Below are positions 1-7,721 of a stretch of 64,000 nucleotides of DNA, piece after piece. The position numbers and the translations under genes are program-made. This DNA is from Pandoraea norimbergensis (GTDB lineage: Bacteria; Pseudomonadota; Gammaproteobacteria; Burkholderiales; Burkholderiaceae), in the NCBI RefSeq assembly GCF_001465545.3, contig NZ_CP013480.3, forward strand, positions 3,100,001 through 3,164,000. The letters are read 5' to 3'. The notes under the pieces were generated by a model. The model worked only from the letters and a program-made list of their open reading frames with translations. It was not told where the DNA came from and searched no databases. Numbering within the stretch: position 1 is the first letter of the stretch; each line of letters starts with the position of its first letter.

Positions 1-46
1 GCAGGATGTAGGATTGACAGCAGATAATCCGAAGAGGAAAAGGCTC

Positions 47-292
47 ATGGGCGAAAGTCGACGCATTGAACAACTCGAAGGTCAAGTCAACGCACTCGCC
101 TCCGCCTGGCTCACTCTTGTTGCGGCCCTGGAAACACAGGAGGGCTTTGATACGTCGCGTCTTCAGGCGTTTTTGCGCACGCGGCGCTGGCCACAGAATC
201 ACACGGTGAACTCTGAAGCACGGCCGACGTTGGCATGGCTGTGCGAGCAACTGGACGAGGCACGTGCTTCTCGCCTATCAGACGAGCACTAA
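47..292 (+). CDS. Hypothetical prophage protein, 81 aa
   Basis: No family is recognised. The ATG at 47 is preferred over an upstream TTG at 14 because an AGGAAAAGG ribosome site sits just in front of it. The protein is mostly helical and charged at the start (GESRRIEQLEGQVNAL), resembling a short coiled-coil segment, with an Arg/Trp-rich middle. It is convergent with the gp16-type regulator to its right, so it does not belong to the leftward early operon expected in BcepMu-type phages. No membrane segment or signal peptide is visible. Confidence 0.5.
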   Translation: MGESRRIEQLEGQVNALASAWLTLVAALETQEGFDTSRLQAFLRTRRWPQNHTVNSEARPTLAWLCEQLDEARASRLSDEH

Positions 293-324
293 TGGGAAAG
301 CCGAGGCAATCGTGCATAGCGGCC

Positions 325-564
325 TCACGCAGCGCGACGATGGACAGATGCGAGGGCCTTCGCGGGGTCTGCGCAGATTTCACCGGCCTTGAGCCCAAGT
401 TTGATAGCGATCTCGTGGGCTTGACCCCGGACGCATTTTTTGCGGCCGCCCAAGACCTCGAACACCAGATTCGGGGAAAAGCGGTTGGCGATGGCCCATT
501 GGGTGATCGAGATGCCTTTGGACTGAAGCTCGGCGCGGGCTTCATCAGCAGTACGTAGTTTCAT
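325..564 (-). CDS. BcepMu gp16-family phage DNA-binding protein
   Basis: This 79-residue protein matches my memory of the small phage-associated family named after BcepMu gp16, which has a helix-turn-helix fold. The segment ISITQWAIANRFSPNLVFEV looks like the HTH, followed by the family-typical LGGRKKCVRGQAHEIAIKLGLK. It is transcribed leftward, divergent from the XRE repressor at 698, as in BcepMu where the early and late arms diverge between gp16 and gp17. It probably sets early-region transcription, opposing or assisting the repressor. The start is the only ATG supporting the full conserved domain. The family call is from memory; a role as early regulator is inferred from position. Confidence 0.75.
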   Translation of the reverse strand: MKLRTADEARAELQSKGISITQWAIANRFSPNLVFEVLGGRKKCVRGQAHEIAIKLGLKAGEICADPAKALASVHRRAA

Positions 565-648
565 GGCTGGCTCCTAGCGAGAGGCGGCCGGCACTTTGCA
601 GAGTGCCGATTAAGTTGCCGTTCGTTGTTGGACGGTGTGAATCAATTA

Positions 649-668
649 TTGTGAAGTTAGCTTCACAA
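649..668. promoter_or_regulatory. Putative repressor operator dyad between divergent early genes
   Basis: A perfect inverted repeat, TTGTGAAG-ttag-CTTCACAA, lies about 30 bases before the XRE repressor start and about 85 before the gp16-type start. Another half-site TGTGAA occurs at 636-641. The position and symmetry suit an operator bound by the adjacent XRE repressor. The binding protein is inferred. Confidence 0.55.
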
Positions 669-697
669 GTCAAGTAATTTTTTGGGGTGTTTTCTTC

Positions 698-1147
698 ATG
701 ATTGGCAATCGACTAAAGGAGGAGCGGAAGCGCTTGGGGTTTAACCAAGAGGGGTTCGCGGGCTTGGCAAGCGTTTCAAGGCGTGCCTATGCAGAATGGG
801 AGGCCGGCAACACGTTTCCCACGGCGCAGCAACTTAGTGCGTTTGCGTCGGTAGGCGCAGACATCCAATACATCGTGACTGCGGAGCGTCGCGGCGGTGG
901 GATTGGAGAGGCGGCAGTCCATCAGGCTGTACTTGATGCGGTCGCGCTGCTGTCTCTGGACAAAAAATTGGACGCGCAGCAGCTCGCTAAGGCCGTGGTG
1001 CAACTGTGCAGAAAGCCAGCGCCGATATCCGAATCACAGCAAGGGACCAGGTATGAAGGTTCAATGCAGGTGTTTCACCAAGCGCCGACGGGGGACATCG
1101 CTGGTCGAGACATCGTGAATAACGGCAAGGTGCGTAAAGGTAAGTAA
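698..1147 (+). CDS. XRE-type prophage repressor with C-terminal GRDIVN tag
   Basis: Residues 1-62 form an XRE/Cro-C1 helix-turn-helix (RLKEERKRLGFNQEGFAGLA, then SRRAYAEWEAGNTFPTAQQL). The gene occupies the place of the BcepMu gp17 repressor and so probably maintains lysogeny. There is no peptidase-type cleavage domain; the middle is a helical segment. The last 25 residues carry an unusual tag, FHQAPTGDIAGRDIVNNG, found again at the N-termini of the next two proteins. The stop codon shares one base with the next ATG, which indicates translational coupling. The ribosome site is weak, with only a G-rich stretch upstream. The DNA-binding role is from family knowledge; the tag's role is unknown. 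Confidence 0.8.
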   Translation: MIGNRLKEERKRLGFNQEGFAGLASVSRRAYAEWEAGNTFPTAQQLSAFASVGADIQYIVTAERRGGGIGEAAVHQAVLDAVALLSLDKKLDAQQLAKAVVQLCRKPAPISESQQGTRYEGSMQVFHQAPTGDIAGRDIVNNGKVRKGK

Positions 1148-1968
1148 TGACACAAGAATTTCATGGCCAGGTCGGGGAAGTCGCGGGGCGTGACATCGTT
1201 AATCACCACCACTCGAAGGGGCGACCGCTAACAAAGGATGAGCGTCGTTCCTTAAACAACTACGTCAAACAGCTCGAAGACGAGTACGGGGAGTCGGGGA
1301 AGCAAACTTGGACGTCCATTCACCGGATTCTAGGAAACGACAATATTGAGGAGATGAGCATTGAGCAGATCAAGCCGACCGAGGCCATCCTCCAACTGCT
1401 GCTATCAAACGCTCAGCTCAAACGTCAGGCCGCCTCCGCCGGAAACGATCCGGACCTGACAGTCAAACTTAGACTTTTGGCAGACCAACTGTCTTCTGTC
1501 ATCGCTGAGAGGGACAAGATAAAAACTCAGCTCGTCCAATATCATCAGGCATACACCAGCCTGGAAAAGCGCTTCAAGAGCCAGACTCGCGACCTGGAGG
1601 CGTCTGAGAACAAGTATTCGCGTTTAATGGATGCCGCAGACGAGGTCTCACAGATAAACGAGCGGAACAAGGCGGCTGTTAGCGCCTTGGCTAATGTGAG
1701 ACACAGTGTGCGTCGCCTCAGGATTTTGGCGTTACTCGCTTTTGCTGCTGCGGCAACTGGTGGATACGGAACATACGCGTTTCGTGAAAAGGCACTTACG
1801 GCCCAATCGGCATTGAACGGCTGCGCATTCGATGGCAAACCCTACTCCGTCGGGAGCATTATCGATAATCCACAGGCACCTGACATTCAGTGTGTCGCAA
1901 TGGGGAGCGGGCGTCGCCCGGAGTGGCAGCAAACCTCAAATAATCCGAAAGCTCGTAGCAAACATTAG
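1147..1968 (+). CDS. GRDIVN-tagged coiled-coil membrane protein
   Basis: This 273-residue protein starts with FHGQVGEVAGRDIVN, the same short peptide that ends the upstream repressor. Residues 27-85 form a helical domain (LTKDERRSLNNYVKQLEDEY, later W..IH..LG...IEEM) with a vague likeness to C-terminal domains of phage antirepressors (ORF6C-type); this likeness is tentative. Residues about 110-185 are a long coiled coil. One membrane segment follows at about 190-212 (RILALLAFAAAATGGYGTYAF), then a tail of about 60 residues with two cysteines, probably periplasmic. The tag would therefore be cytoplasmic. It overlaps the repressor stop by one base. No known family is recognised with confidence. 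Confidence 0.7.
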   Translation: MTQEFHGQVGEVAGRDIVNHHHSKGRPLTKDERRSLNNYVKQLEDEYGESGKQTWTSIHRILGNDNIEEMSIEQIKPTEAILQLLLSNAQLKRQAASAGNDPDLTVKLRLLADQLSSVIAERDKIKTQLVQYHQAYTSLEKRFKSQTRDLEASENKYSRLMDAADEVSQINERNKAAVSALANVRHSVRRLRILALLAFAAAATGGYGTYAFREKALTAQSALNGCAFDGKPYSVGSIIDNPQAPDIQCVAMGSGRRPEWQQTSNNPKARSKH

Positions 1969-1981
1969 GGGACACGGAGCA

Positions 1982-2374
1982 ATGGGCAGGCAAGATTTCC
2001 ATAACCAAGTAGGTCAGGTTGCGGGCCGGGACATAGTTAACATGGCATCTCAAAAGTTATGGGATTGCGAGACGCCCGCTCTTCACCAAGAGTTCAAACG
2101 ATGTAAGAAAAAGCTTTGGCAGATGCGCAAGGACATCGTTTTGAATATCCCGAGTCTTTGGCTACTTGCAGGGATGGCGGGGTCTGTGTGGATGCTGCTG
2201 ACCGGCACCTTATTTCAGATGGTCGGACTGGTTTGGTTAGTTGCGTGGATGGTAGGTGCCATGTTGGCGCCGATGTTGTGGTTGACGGCGATAAGGCAAC
2301 GCAAAGGCAAGATGGTTGTGTACTACCGCACCCGAATTGAGATCATTGATTCCATTCTTCAAGATCGAAGCTAA
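1982..2374 (+). CDS. GRDIVN-tagged small membrane protein
   Basis: The 130-residue protein begins MGRQDFHNQVGQVAGRDIVN, the third copy of the peptide carried by the two genes before it. A basic helical stretch follows (residues about 32-50), then two hydrophobic segments, around IPSLWLLAGMAGSVWMLLTG and MVGLVWLVAWMVGAMLAPML, and a short basic C-terminus. Both ends are predicted to be cytoplasmic. The ATG at 1982 is chosen because it puts the conserved tag at the very N-terminus and a GGAG lies just upstream; an in-frame start at 1832 would overlap the preceding gene heavily. Gap to the previous gene is 13 bases. Function is unknown. Confidence 0.65.
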   Translation: MGRQDFHNQVGQVAGRDIVNMASQKLWDCETPALHQEFKRCKKKLWQMRKDIVLNIPSLWLLAGMAGSVWMLLTGTLFQMVGLVWLVAWMVGAMLAPMLWLTAIRQRKGKMVVYYRTRIEIIDSILQDRS

Positions 2375-2496
2375 GATATCCGGTCGGTAAAATCGGGCAA
2401 ATCCACCGACCGCGAGTTGATTCACTTCAATTCAATTTTTGACAGCGAAGTAGCACGAAAAAATTTCCAACCCAGATCACAAAAAAGGGGCGTCTC

Positions 2497-3240
2497 ATGT
2501 CATTTCTCGCAGGGTTGTTCGGGGTCTTGAGTTTCTTGTTTCTTGTGGTAACCCTCGTCGGCGTTATTGCACCTTCTCTATTCAAAGACAAGAAGTCTGG
2601 TGAAGTACCCAAGCGCCTTCACTTTCTCGTCGGTGGCGTGGCAGGATCTGTCATTGCGTTTGTGATTGCTGGCGCACTGGCGCCAGAAAAATCGCCCGAT
2701 TCGACCTCGATTGCCAGTGCCGAGCATGTGGTGGCCGATGCCAAGGCAATTCCCTCTGCTGTGACCACCTCGAAGGATGTGCCTCAAACACCCGACAAAT
2801 CGTTAGGAATGTCGCCTGAAGAGTTCAGGCAGGGATTTAACCGCATCGTGAGCAAGGTGAGCAGCGATTACAAGATGGCGGAGCTCGACATAGAGTCAGG
2901 AAATGTAAATGACGTGTTCAAGCGTTCTTTGGGGCCTGGCGTTGCCCTCATTGGTACAGTCAACAAAGCTGATGGGTCGCTTAGAGAGCTGATGGTGTTG
3001 ATAGGTGGCGGCGCGAATACCGATCCGGCGAAGACCATTGCTGTCCTCATGGCTGCGACACAAGCAGCCAACCCCACTATTTCGGCAAAGGAGAATAGCT
3101 CCGAGGTTGTCGAGATGACGAAGGTCGCGGTGGACAATATAAAGACAGGCAAACCAGTTGAGCGGCAAGTGGGGCGGCTGGCATATACCGCCAGTGCCAG
3201 TGAGGCGACAGGTCTGATGTTCGCTATTGGCGCGCTTTGA
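2497..3240 (+). CDS. Hypothetical membrane protein of the prophage lysogeny region
   Basis: The 247-residue protein has two N-terminal membrane segments, about residues 2-28 and 45-63 (LHFLVGGVAGSVIAFVIAGA), followed by a soluble domain of about 180 residues with mixed helix and strand (FRQGFNRIVSKVSSDYKMAE onward). It has no GRDIVN tag. A GGGGCG ribosome site precedes the ATG. It follows the tagged genes after a 122-base gap, so it may be in the same transcript or separate. No family is recognised. It could be a lysogenic-conversion or exclusion gene, but this is only a guess from position. Confidence 0.6.
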   Translation: MSFLAGLFGVLSFLFLVVTLVGVIAPSLFKDKKSGEVPKRLHFLVGGVAGSVIAFVIAGALAPEKSPDSTSIASAEHVVADAKAIPSAVTTSKDVPQTPDKSLGMSPEEFRQGFNRIVSKVSSDYKMAELDIESGNVNDVFKRSLGPGVALIGTVNKADGSLRELMVLIGGGANTDPAKTIAVLMAATQAANPTISAKENSSEVVEMTKVAVDNIKTGKPVERQVGRLAYTASASEATGLMFAIGAL

Positions 3241-3334
3241 TCACTAGGCGCTGTTCAATGTATGTTTTCCAAACATTGACTATCTCGTGAACGGATGCTC
3301 CGGCGTAGCACCGCTAGCGACTCTCTCTAAACCT

Positions 3335-3377
3335 GATTAAAAGACCCCTCATGGAATGCCGCCGATCATGGCGGCAT
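3335..3377 (+). promoter_or_regulatory. Late-unit control element 1 (box plus dyad) before lysis genes
   Basis: The box GATTAAAAGACC (3335-3346) is followed, after 11 bases, by a perfect 8-base inverted repeat ATGCCGCC / GGCGGCAT (3356-3377). The same box, spacing and dyad recur at 10696-10738 before the capsid genes. The element lies in the gap before the lysis cassette, where a late promoter is expected. Whether the dyad acts as DNA operator or as RNA hairpin cannot be told from sequence. Confidence 0.55.
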
Positions 3378-3397
3378 ATTCATTTCAGGAGGGGCAA

Positions 3398-3745
3398 ATG
3401 CCTTTCACCAAACGATTTCCCCGTATGCTCGGCTGGTTCGCCGCTGCCGTGCTACTCGTTGTCGCGATCGCGCTCGTCTCTCCACAGCAACTGCCCGTCG
3501 CGCTGTACAAGCTGAGCCTTATCAGTTTGGCCGCAGTCGTCGCGTACTGGCTGGATCGCGGTCTCTTTCCCTATGCGCGACCGGACGCCTACTTGCGGCG
3601 TGACTGGCGCCACGGTACCGACGAACCGTCGAACGAGGCTGACTATCCGGTTGTCGATGGTTATCAGCTCGTATTCGCGGCCGCCATGCTGCGTCGTGCA
3701 GCCATCGTCGCTGGTGTGGTGATCGGCGTCGCTCTGGGGCTCTGA
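3398..3745 (+). CDS. Putative phage holin
   Basis: The 115-residue protein has three hydrophobic segments, about residues 11-28, 33-50 and a C-terminal one (AAIVAGVVIGVALGL), and resembles the putative holins of BcepMu-type phages in the segment YWLDRGLFPYARPDA. A strong AGGAGGGG ribosome site fixes the start at 3398 rather than at 3356. It precedes the endolysin by one base, the usual holin-endolysin order. Holins permeabilise the inner membrane to end infection. Confidence 0.75.
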   Translation: MPFTKRFPRMLGWFAAAVLLVVAIALVSPQQLPVALYKLSLISLAAVVAYWLDRGLFPYARPDAYLRRDWRHGTDEPSNEADYPVVDGYQLVFAAAMLRRAAIVAGVVIGVALGL

Positions 3746-3746
3746 T

Positions 3747-4472
3747 ATGAGCACGCTGCAGATCGTCTGGATTGCCGTGGCGCTGTTCTCGCTCGGCGTA
3801 TGCGCCGCCAAGCACCGCGAGTCCTTGCAAGGAAGCGTCAATTTCTGGATCGCACTCCTTCGGTGGGCAGCCTTCGCTGGCCTGCTGTACTGGGGCGGGT
3901 TTTTCAGTCATCCGGCCACCGCTCAGGTTCCTGCCGCGGCAAGGCAGTATCGCGCCGACCTGACGCGCGCGGCGCGCGCCATCTGGGGCATCGACGCTCC
4001 CGTTGCAACGTTCGCCGGTCAGTTGCATCAGGAAAGTGGATGGCGTCCCGACGCCGTGTCGCACGTCGGCGCGCAGGGCATGGCGCAGTTCATGCCGGCG
4101 ACTGCGACGTGGATCGCTCAGGTTTATCCCGCTCTTGCCGATCGGCAACCGTTCAATCCGGGCTGGAGCCTGCGCGCGCTTGTTACCTACGACCATCATC
4201 TGTGGCAGCGCGTAAGTGCCGGCACGCCATGCGAGCGCATGGCCAAAACGCTGTCTGCCTATAACGGCGGCCTGGGATGGGTCATCCGCGATGAAACTGC
4301 CACCGAACGGGCTGGCAAGGACGCGGGTCAATGGTTTGGCAGCGTCGAGACCGTCAACGCCGGACGGTCCGAAGCCAATTGGCGTGAGAACCGTGCGTAC
4401 CCGCGTCGGATTCTGCGACTGCTTGAGCCGGTTTATATCCGGGCTGGCTGGGGCCATGGGAGTTGCACATGA
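3747..4472 (+). CDS. Phage endolysin, SLT-type lytic transglycosylase
   Basis: The protein cleaves peptidoglycan glycan strands. Two hydrophobic segments (about 4-22 and 34-53) precede a lytic transglycosylase (SLT) domain from about residue 65. The catalytic glutamate is E96 in HQESGW, followed by the family motif GAQGMAQFMPATA (108-120) and the later AYNGG. The N-terminal membrane part suggests a membrane-tethered or signal-anchor endolysin, as seen in BcepMu-like phages. Its stop overlaps the Rz start (ATGA). Confidence 0.85.
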   Translation: MSTLQIVWIAVALFSLGVCAAKHRESLQGSVNFWIALLRWAAFAGLLYWGGFFSHPATAQVPAAARQYRADLTRAARAIWGIDAPVATFAGQLHQESGWRPDAVSHVGAQGMAQFMPATATWIAQVYPALADRQPFNPGWSLRALVTYDHHLWQRVSAGTPCERMAKTLSAYNGGLGWVIRDETATERAGKDAGQWFGSVETVNAGRSEANWRENRAYPRRILRLLEPVYIRAGWGHGSCT

Positions 4473-4876
4473 CGCGCGAGCGAGTGGCGTTGATCGCCCT
4501 GTGTGTGATGTTGTGCGCGGCCGTGGGTGGCTTCTTCTTCGGACGCCACTTCGAAGCGAATGCACAGCAAGCCCAGACCGCCGAAAAAACCATCCAGAAC
4601 CTGTCGGGCCTGATAGACGCAAGCCAGCACCTGATCCAGGACAGCCAGGCGGCCAGCCGTGACATGCGCAATGCACTCGCGTTGCGTAACGCCCAGGACC
4701 AGAAATCCACGAAGGAACTACGCGATGTGCTCGCCAAGACTGCCGGTAGCCGTTCTGGTTGCCGTTTTGATGCTGACAGCATGTACCTCATCCACGCCGC
4801 CCGTGATCGCGCCGCAGCCGCCGCTTCCGGCGGAGTACTCGACGGCCTGCCCGCTGCCACCAGCTCCGGCAAGTGA
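4469..4876 (+). CDS. Rz-like inner-membrane spanin (i-spanin)
   Basis: The 135-residue protein has an N-terminal membrane anchor (ALIALCVMLCAAVGGFFFG) followed by a helical periplasmic region of the Rz type. The ATG at 4469 overlaps the endolysin stop. A second reading frame, Rz1, starts inside it at 4725. The identification rests on topology, order and the nested lipoprotein frame; spanin sequences are poorly conserved. Spanins fuse inner and outer membranes in the last step of lysis. Confidence 0.7.
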   Translation: MTRERVALIALCVMLCAAVGGFFFGRHFEANAQQAQTAEKTIQNLSGLIDASQHLIQDSQAASRDMRNALALRNAQDQKSTKELRDVLAKTAGSRSGCRFDADSMYLIHAARDRAAAAASGGVLDGLPAATSSGK

Positions 4877-4982
4877 TGCTGCCGATGACGTGGCCCTCGC
4901 GCTGAAGGCGATGTACGACCTATATGGCGTGTGCGCGGGGCGGTTCATTGACCTGATCGACTGGGTCACAACGCGTCGATGA
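4725..4982 (+). CDS. Rz1-like outer-membrane lipoprotein spanin, nested in Rz
   Basis: This 85-residue frame starts inside Rz in the +1 frame and runs 106 bases beyond its stop. It has a lipoprotein signal ending in a lipobox (VLMLTAC, cysteine at about residue 19) and a Pro-rich stretch (TPPVIAPQPPLPAEYS), both typical of Rz1. The start at 4725 gives a normal-length signal peptide; an earlier ATG at 4659 would give an overlong one. Confidence 0.75.
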   Translation: MCSPRLPVAVLVAVLMLTACTSSTPPVIAPQPPLPAEYSTACPLPPAPASDAADDVALALKAMYDLYGVCAGRFIDLIDWVTTRR

Positions 4983-5010
4983 TTTTTCAACAATACGGGG
5001 GAACCTGCGA

Positions 5011-5355
5011 ATGACCGTACAGGTGGAGTTTTGGCAGATGCTTTCGCTGCTCGGGGCGTTCCTGGGCTTCATGTTCGGGGCGGGCAAGATGCTGCTCTCG
5101 CAGATTGAACGCCGGCAGGCCGAGCGTGACCTGAAACAGGAGGAGCAGATCAGAACGCTGCTCTCTCAGATCAGCAAGGAAGCCGAGACCGTTTCGCGCC
5201 TGGAGCGTGACTTTCTGCGCTTCCAGGCAGATCTGCCGCTGCAGTACGTTCGGCGTGAGGATTACGTCCGTGGGCAAACGGTGATCGAGGCCAAGCTGGA
5301 CGCGCTCTATAACAAGCTTGAGGTCGTTCAAATGAAGGGAGCAAACCATGGTTGA
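5011..5355 (+). CDS. DUF2730-like phage protein (Mu gp25 position)
   Basis: The 114-residue protein has one N-terminal membrane segment (MLSLLGAFLGFMFGAGKML) and a charged coiled coil (about 30-75). It occupies the place of Mu gp25, between the lysis genes and the small terminase, and looks like the DUF2730 family. A GGGGGAA ribosome site lies upstream. It overlaps the next gene by 8 bases. Its function in packaging or lysis is not known. Confidence 0.6.
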   Translation: MTVQVEFWQMLSLLGAFLGFMFGAGKMLLSQIERRQAERDLKQEEQIRTLLSQISKEAETVSRLERDFLRFQADLPLQYVRREDYVRGQTVIEAKLDALYNKLEVVQMKGANHG

Positions 5356-5659
5356 CCACATCAAAATCCGGCGTGAGTCGATGCGCTGGAATCTCATCAG
5401 TACGCTAGACAAGGCCCGTCCGCACACCAGCAACGAGCAGTTTCTGCTGGAGGTCATGCGCGCTATCTACCCCGATACGACGGCGCTCGAAGTCCGGCGT
5501 GAGCTCGACTACCTCGCTGATCGTCGCCTCGTCGATTTGAACAAGTCGCCGTCGGGTGCGTGGTTCGCCGACCTGACGCGTTACGGCGTAGACATCGCTG
5601 AGTACACGATCGACTGTGCGCCGGGTATCGCACGGCCGGAAAAGTACTGGAGCGAATAA
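5348..5659 (+). CDS. Mu gp26-like protein (VpaChn25_0724 family)
   Basis: The 103-residue protein looks like the small winged-helix-type family found directly before DUF3486 terminase subunits in Mu-like phages (LEVRRELDYLADRRLVDLNK, then WFADLTRYGVDIAEY). It overlaps both neighbours, and its last base is the first base of the small terminase ATG. No enzyme motif is visible. The family name is recalled from memory, and a role in packaging is inferred from position only. Confidence 0.65.
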   Translation: MVDHIKIRRESMRWNLISTLDKARPHTSNEQFLLEVMRAIYPDTTALEVRRELDYLADRRLVDLNKSPSGAWFADLTRYGVDIAEYTIDCAPGIARPEKYWSE

Positions 5660-6204
5660 TGGTGCGCCGCTCGAGCATCGACGGCCTGCCGGACGACGTG
5701 CGGCGTTGGCTGGAGCGCGCCCTCGCAGAAAGCAACTTCAGCGGCTATCAGGCGCTGGAAGAGATCCTGCGCACGAAGGGTTACCAGATCAGCAAGTCGG
5801 CGATTCATCGCCATGGCCAGAAGATCGAACGGCGCTTTGCGGCCATCAAGGCCAGTACGGAAGCGGCGCGGTTTCTCACAGAGGGCGCGGCCGACGATCA
5901 GGACGCCCGTTCCGAGGCCGTCATCGCGCTGGTGCAAACGGAGTTGTTCGAGAGCATCGTGAATCTGCAGGAGGCCGGAGAAGACGATATAGATCCGGCT
6001 GAGCGGATCGGCCTGTTGTCCAGTGCAGCGAAGAACATTGCGACGCTTGCGCGGGCGTCCGTGAACCAGAAGAAATTCCGGCTTGAGATCCAGGCGCGTG
6101 CCGAGGCCGCCGCCGCGAACGTTGAGAAGATTGCTAAGAAAGGCGGCCTGTCGGCGGAGTCCGTTGATGCATTGCGCCGCGAGATTCTGGGGATCGCCGG
6201 ATGA
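5659..6204 (+). CDS. DUF3486 family small terminase subunit (Mu gp27-like)
   Basis: The start RRSSIDGLPDDVRRWL and the segment YQISKSAIHRHGQKIERR are typical of the DUF3486 family, which includes Mu gp27. The N-terminal part looks like a helix-turn-helix; the remainder is helical. The subunit should recognise phage DNA ends for headful packaging, together with the large terminase whose ATG overlaps its stop by four bases. Confidence 0.8.
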   Translation: MVRRSSIDGLPDDVRRWLERALAESNFSGYQALEEILRTKGYQISKSAIHRHGQKIERRFAAIKASTEAARFLTEGAADDQDARSEAVIALVQTELFESIVNLQEAGEDDIDPAERIGLLSSAAKNIATLARASVNQKKFRLEIQARAEAAAANVEKIAKKGGLSAESVDALRREILGIAG

Positions 6205-7721
6205 GCCCCATTCCCGCCCGCCTTCCCAACACGGCGACCGTCGACGCGCCACCGGTGCTGATGGCCTATCAGCAAAGCTGGGTCGCGGACAAATCCCCGC
6301 TGAAGGTGATCGAGAAGAGCCGCCGCACGGGCCTCACCTGGGGCGAAGCTGCCGACAACGTTCTGACGGCGGCGGCCAATCGCTCGGCCGGTGGTCAGAA
6401 CGTGTATTACATCGCGTACAACCAGGACATGACCATCGAGTACATCCAGGCCTGTGCGATGTGGGCTCGAGCGTTTCACCACGCGGCGTCCGAAATTGAA
6501 GAGGGTTTCTGGGAAGACGACGACGCGGACAAGAACATCAAGACGTTCACGATCCGCTTTCCTGCGTCAGGTTTCCGGATTGTGGCGCTGACCAGCCGGC
6601 CGTCCAACCTGCGCGGTCGCCAAGGCACGATCGTGATCGACGAGGCTGCCTTCCACGACCAGCTGAGCGAGTTGCTTAAAGCGGCGCTGGCCATGTTGAT
6701 CTGGGGCGGTCGGGTCCGCGTTATCTCGACGCACAACGGCACTGATAACGCCTTCAATGAGCTCGTGGAAGATATTCGGGCGAAGAAGCGTAAAGGCACG
6801 GTACATCGCATCACGTTCCAGGATGCCGTGGCCGATGGCCTGTACCGGCGCGTCTGCCTGCGCCTGGGCAAAGAGTGGTCCGCGTCGGATGAGGCGGCAT
6901 GGATGGCTGACGTCTACGCGTTCTATGGCGACGGCGCACAGGAGGAACTGGACTGCGTGCCCGCCAACTCAGGCGGCGCCTGGTTGTCTCGGGCGTTGAT
7001 CGAATCGCGCATGTCTGCGGATACGCCCGTGCTGCGCTGGAAGTGCCGATCCGGCTTCGAAGTGCTGCCGGACCACATCCGCGCCGCAGAATGCCGCGAC
7101 TGGCAAGAGGCGCACATGGCCCCACTACTGGCAGCACTGCCGCCCGATGCCATCTCATTCAACGGCGAGGACTTCGGGCGCACGGGCGACCTGACCGTGC
7201 ACGTTCCGCTCATTCAGGCGCAGAACCTGGTACGACGTGTGCCCTTCATAGTGGAGCTGCGCAACGTGCCGTTTCGCCAGCAAGAGCAGATCGCCTTTTA
7301 CTTACTCGACCGCCTGCCTCGCTTCACGGGCGGCGCGTTCGATGCGCGCGGCAATGGCCAGTACCTGGCCGAGGTTGCCATGCAACGCTACGGCGCGAGC
7401 CGGATCCAGCAGGTGATGCTCTCAGAAGGCTGGTATCGCGAGCATATGCCACCGGTTAAAGCGGCGCTGGAAGATGGCACGCTCGATGGTCTGCCGCGCG
7501 ACGCCGACATCCTGGCGGATCTGCGAGCCGTGCAGGTCATCAAGGGGGTGCCGCGCATTCCAGAGACTCGCACGACCGGTGAGGATAAGGGGAAGCGTCA
7601 CGGCGACGCAGCCGTGGCAGTCGCGCTCGCCTACTTCGCCAGTCGCGAGATCAACCACGGGCCGGTAGCAGTGAAATCGCGGCGACGCCGCACCGGCGCC
7701 AGAATCACACAGGGGTATTGA
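6201..7721 (+). CDS. Phage large terminase (Mu gp28-like)
   Basis: This is the DNA-packaging motor ATPase and nuclease. The ATPase Walker A is KSRRTGLTWG (residues 39-48), Walker B is TIVIDEAAF (143-151), and the coupling motif ISTHNG is at 175-180. The C-terminal nuclease half contains acidic positions in FNGEDFGRTGDLTV. At 506 residues it is close to the usual length of Mu-type terminases. It overlaps the small subunit by four bases and the portal start by one. Confidence 0.9.
   Translation: MSPIPARLPNTATVDAPPVLMAYQQSWVADKSPLKVIEKSRRTGLTWGEAADNVLTAAANRSAGGQNVYYIAYNQDMTIEYIQACAMWARAFHHAASEIEEGFWEDDDADKNIKTFTIRFPASGFRIVALTSRPSNLRGRQGTIVIDEAAFHDQLSELLKAALAMLIWGGRVRVISTHNGTDNAFNELVEDIRAKKRKGTVHRITFQDAVADGLYRRVCLRLGKEWSASDEAAWMADVYAFYGDGAQEELDCVPANSGGAWLSRALIESRMSADTPVLRWKCRSGFEVLPDHIRAAECRDWQEAHMAPLLAALPPDAISFNGEDFGRTGDLTVHVPLIQAQNLVRRVPFIVELRNVPFRQQEQIAFYLLDRLPRFTGGAFDARGNGQYLAEVAMQRYGASRIQQVMLSEGWYREHMPPVKAALEDGTLDGLPRDADILADLRAVQVIKGVPRIPETRTTGEDKGKRHGDAAVAVALAYFASREINHGPVAVKSRRRRTGARITQGY

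Noticed and set aside
111..545. 144-aa minus-strand frame overlapping the gp16-like gene
   Set aside because: It overlaps the recognised gp16-family gene almost fully in another frame, and its sequence shows no family pattern.
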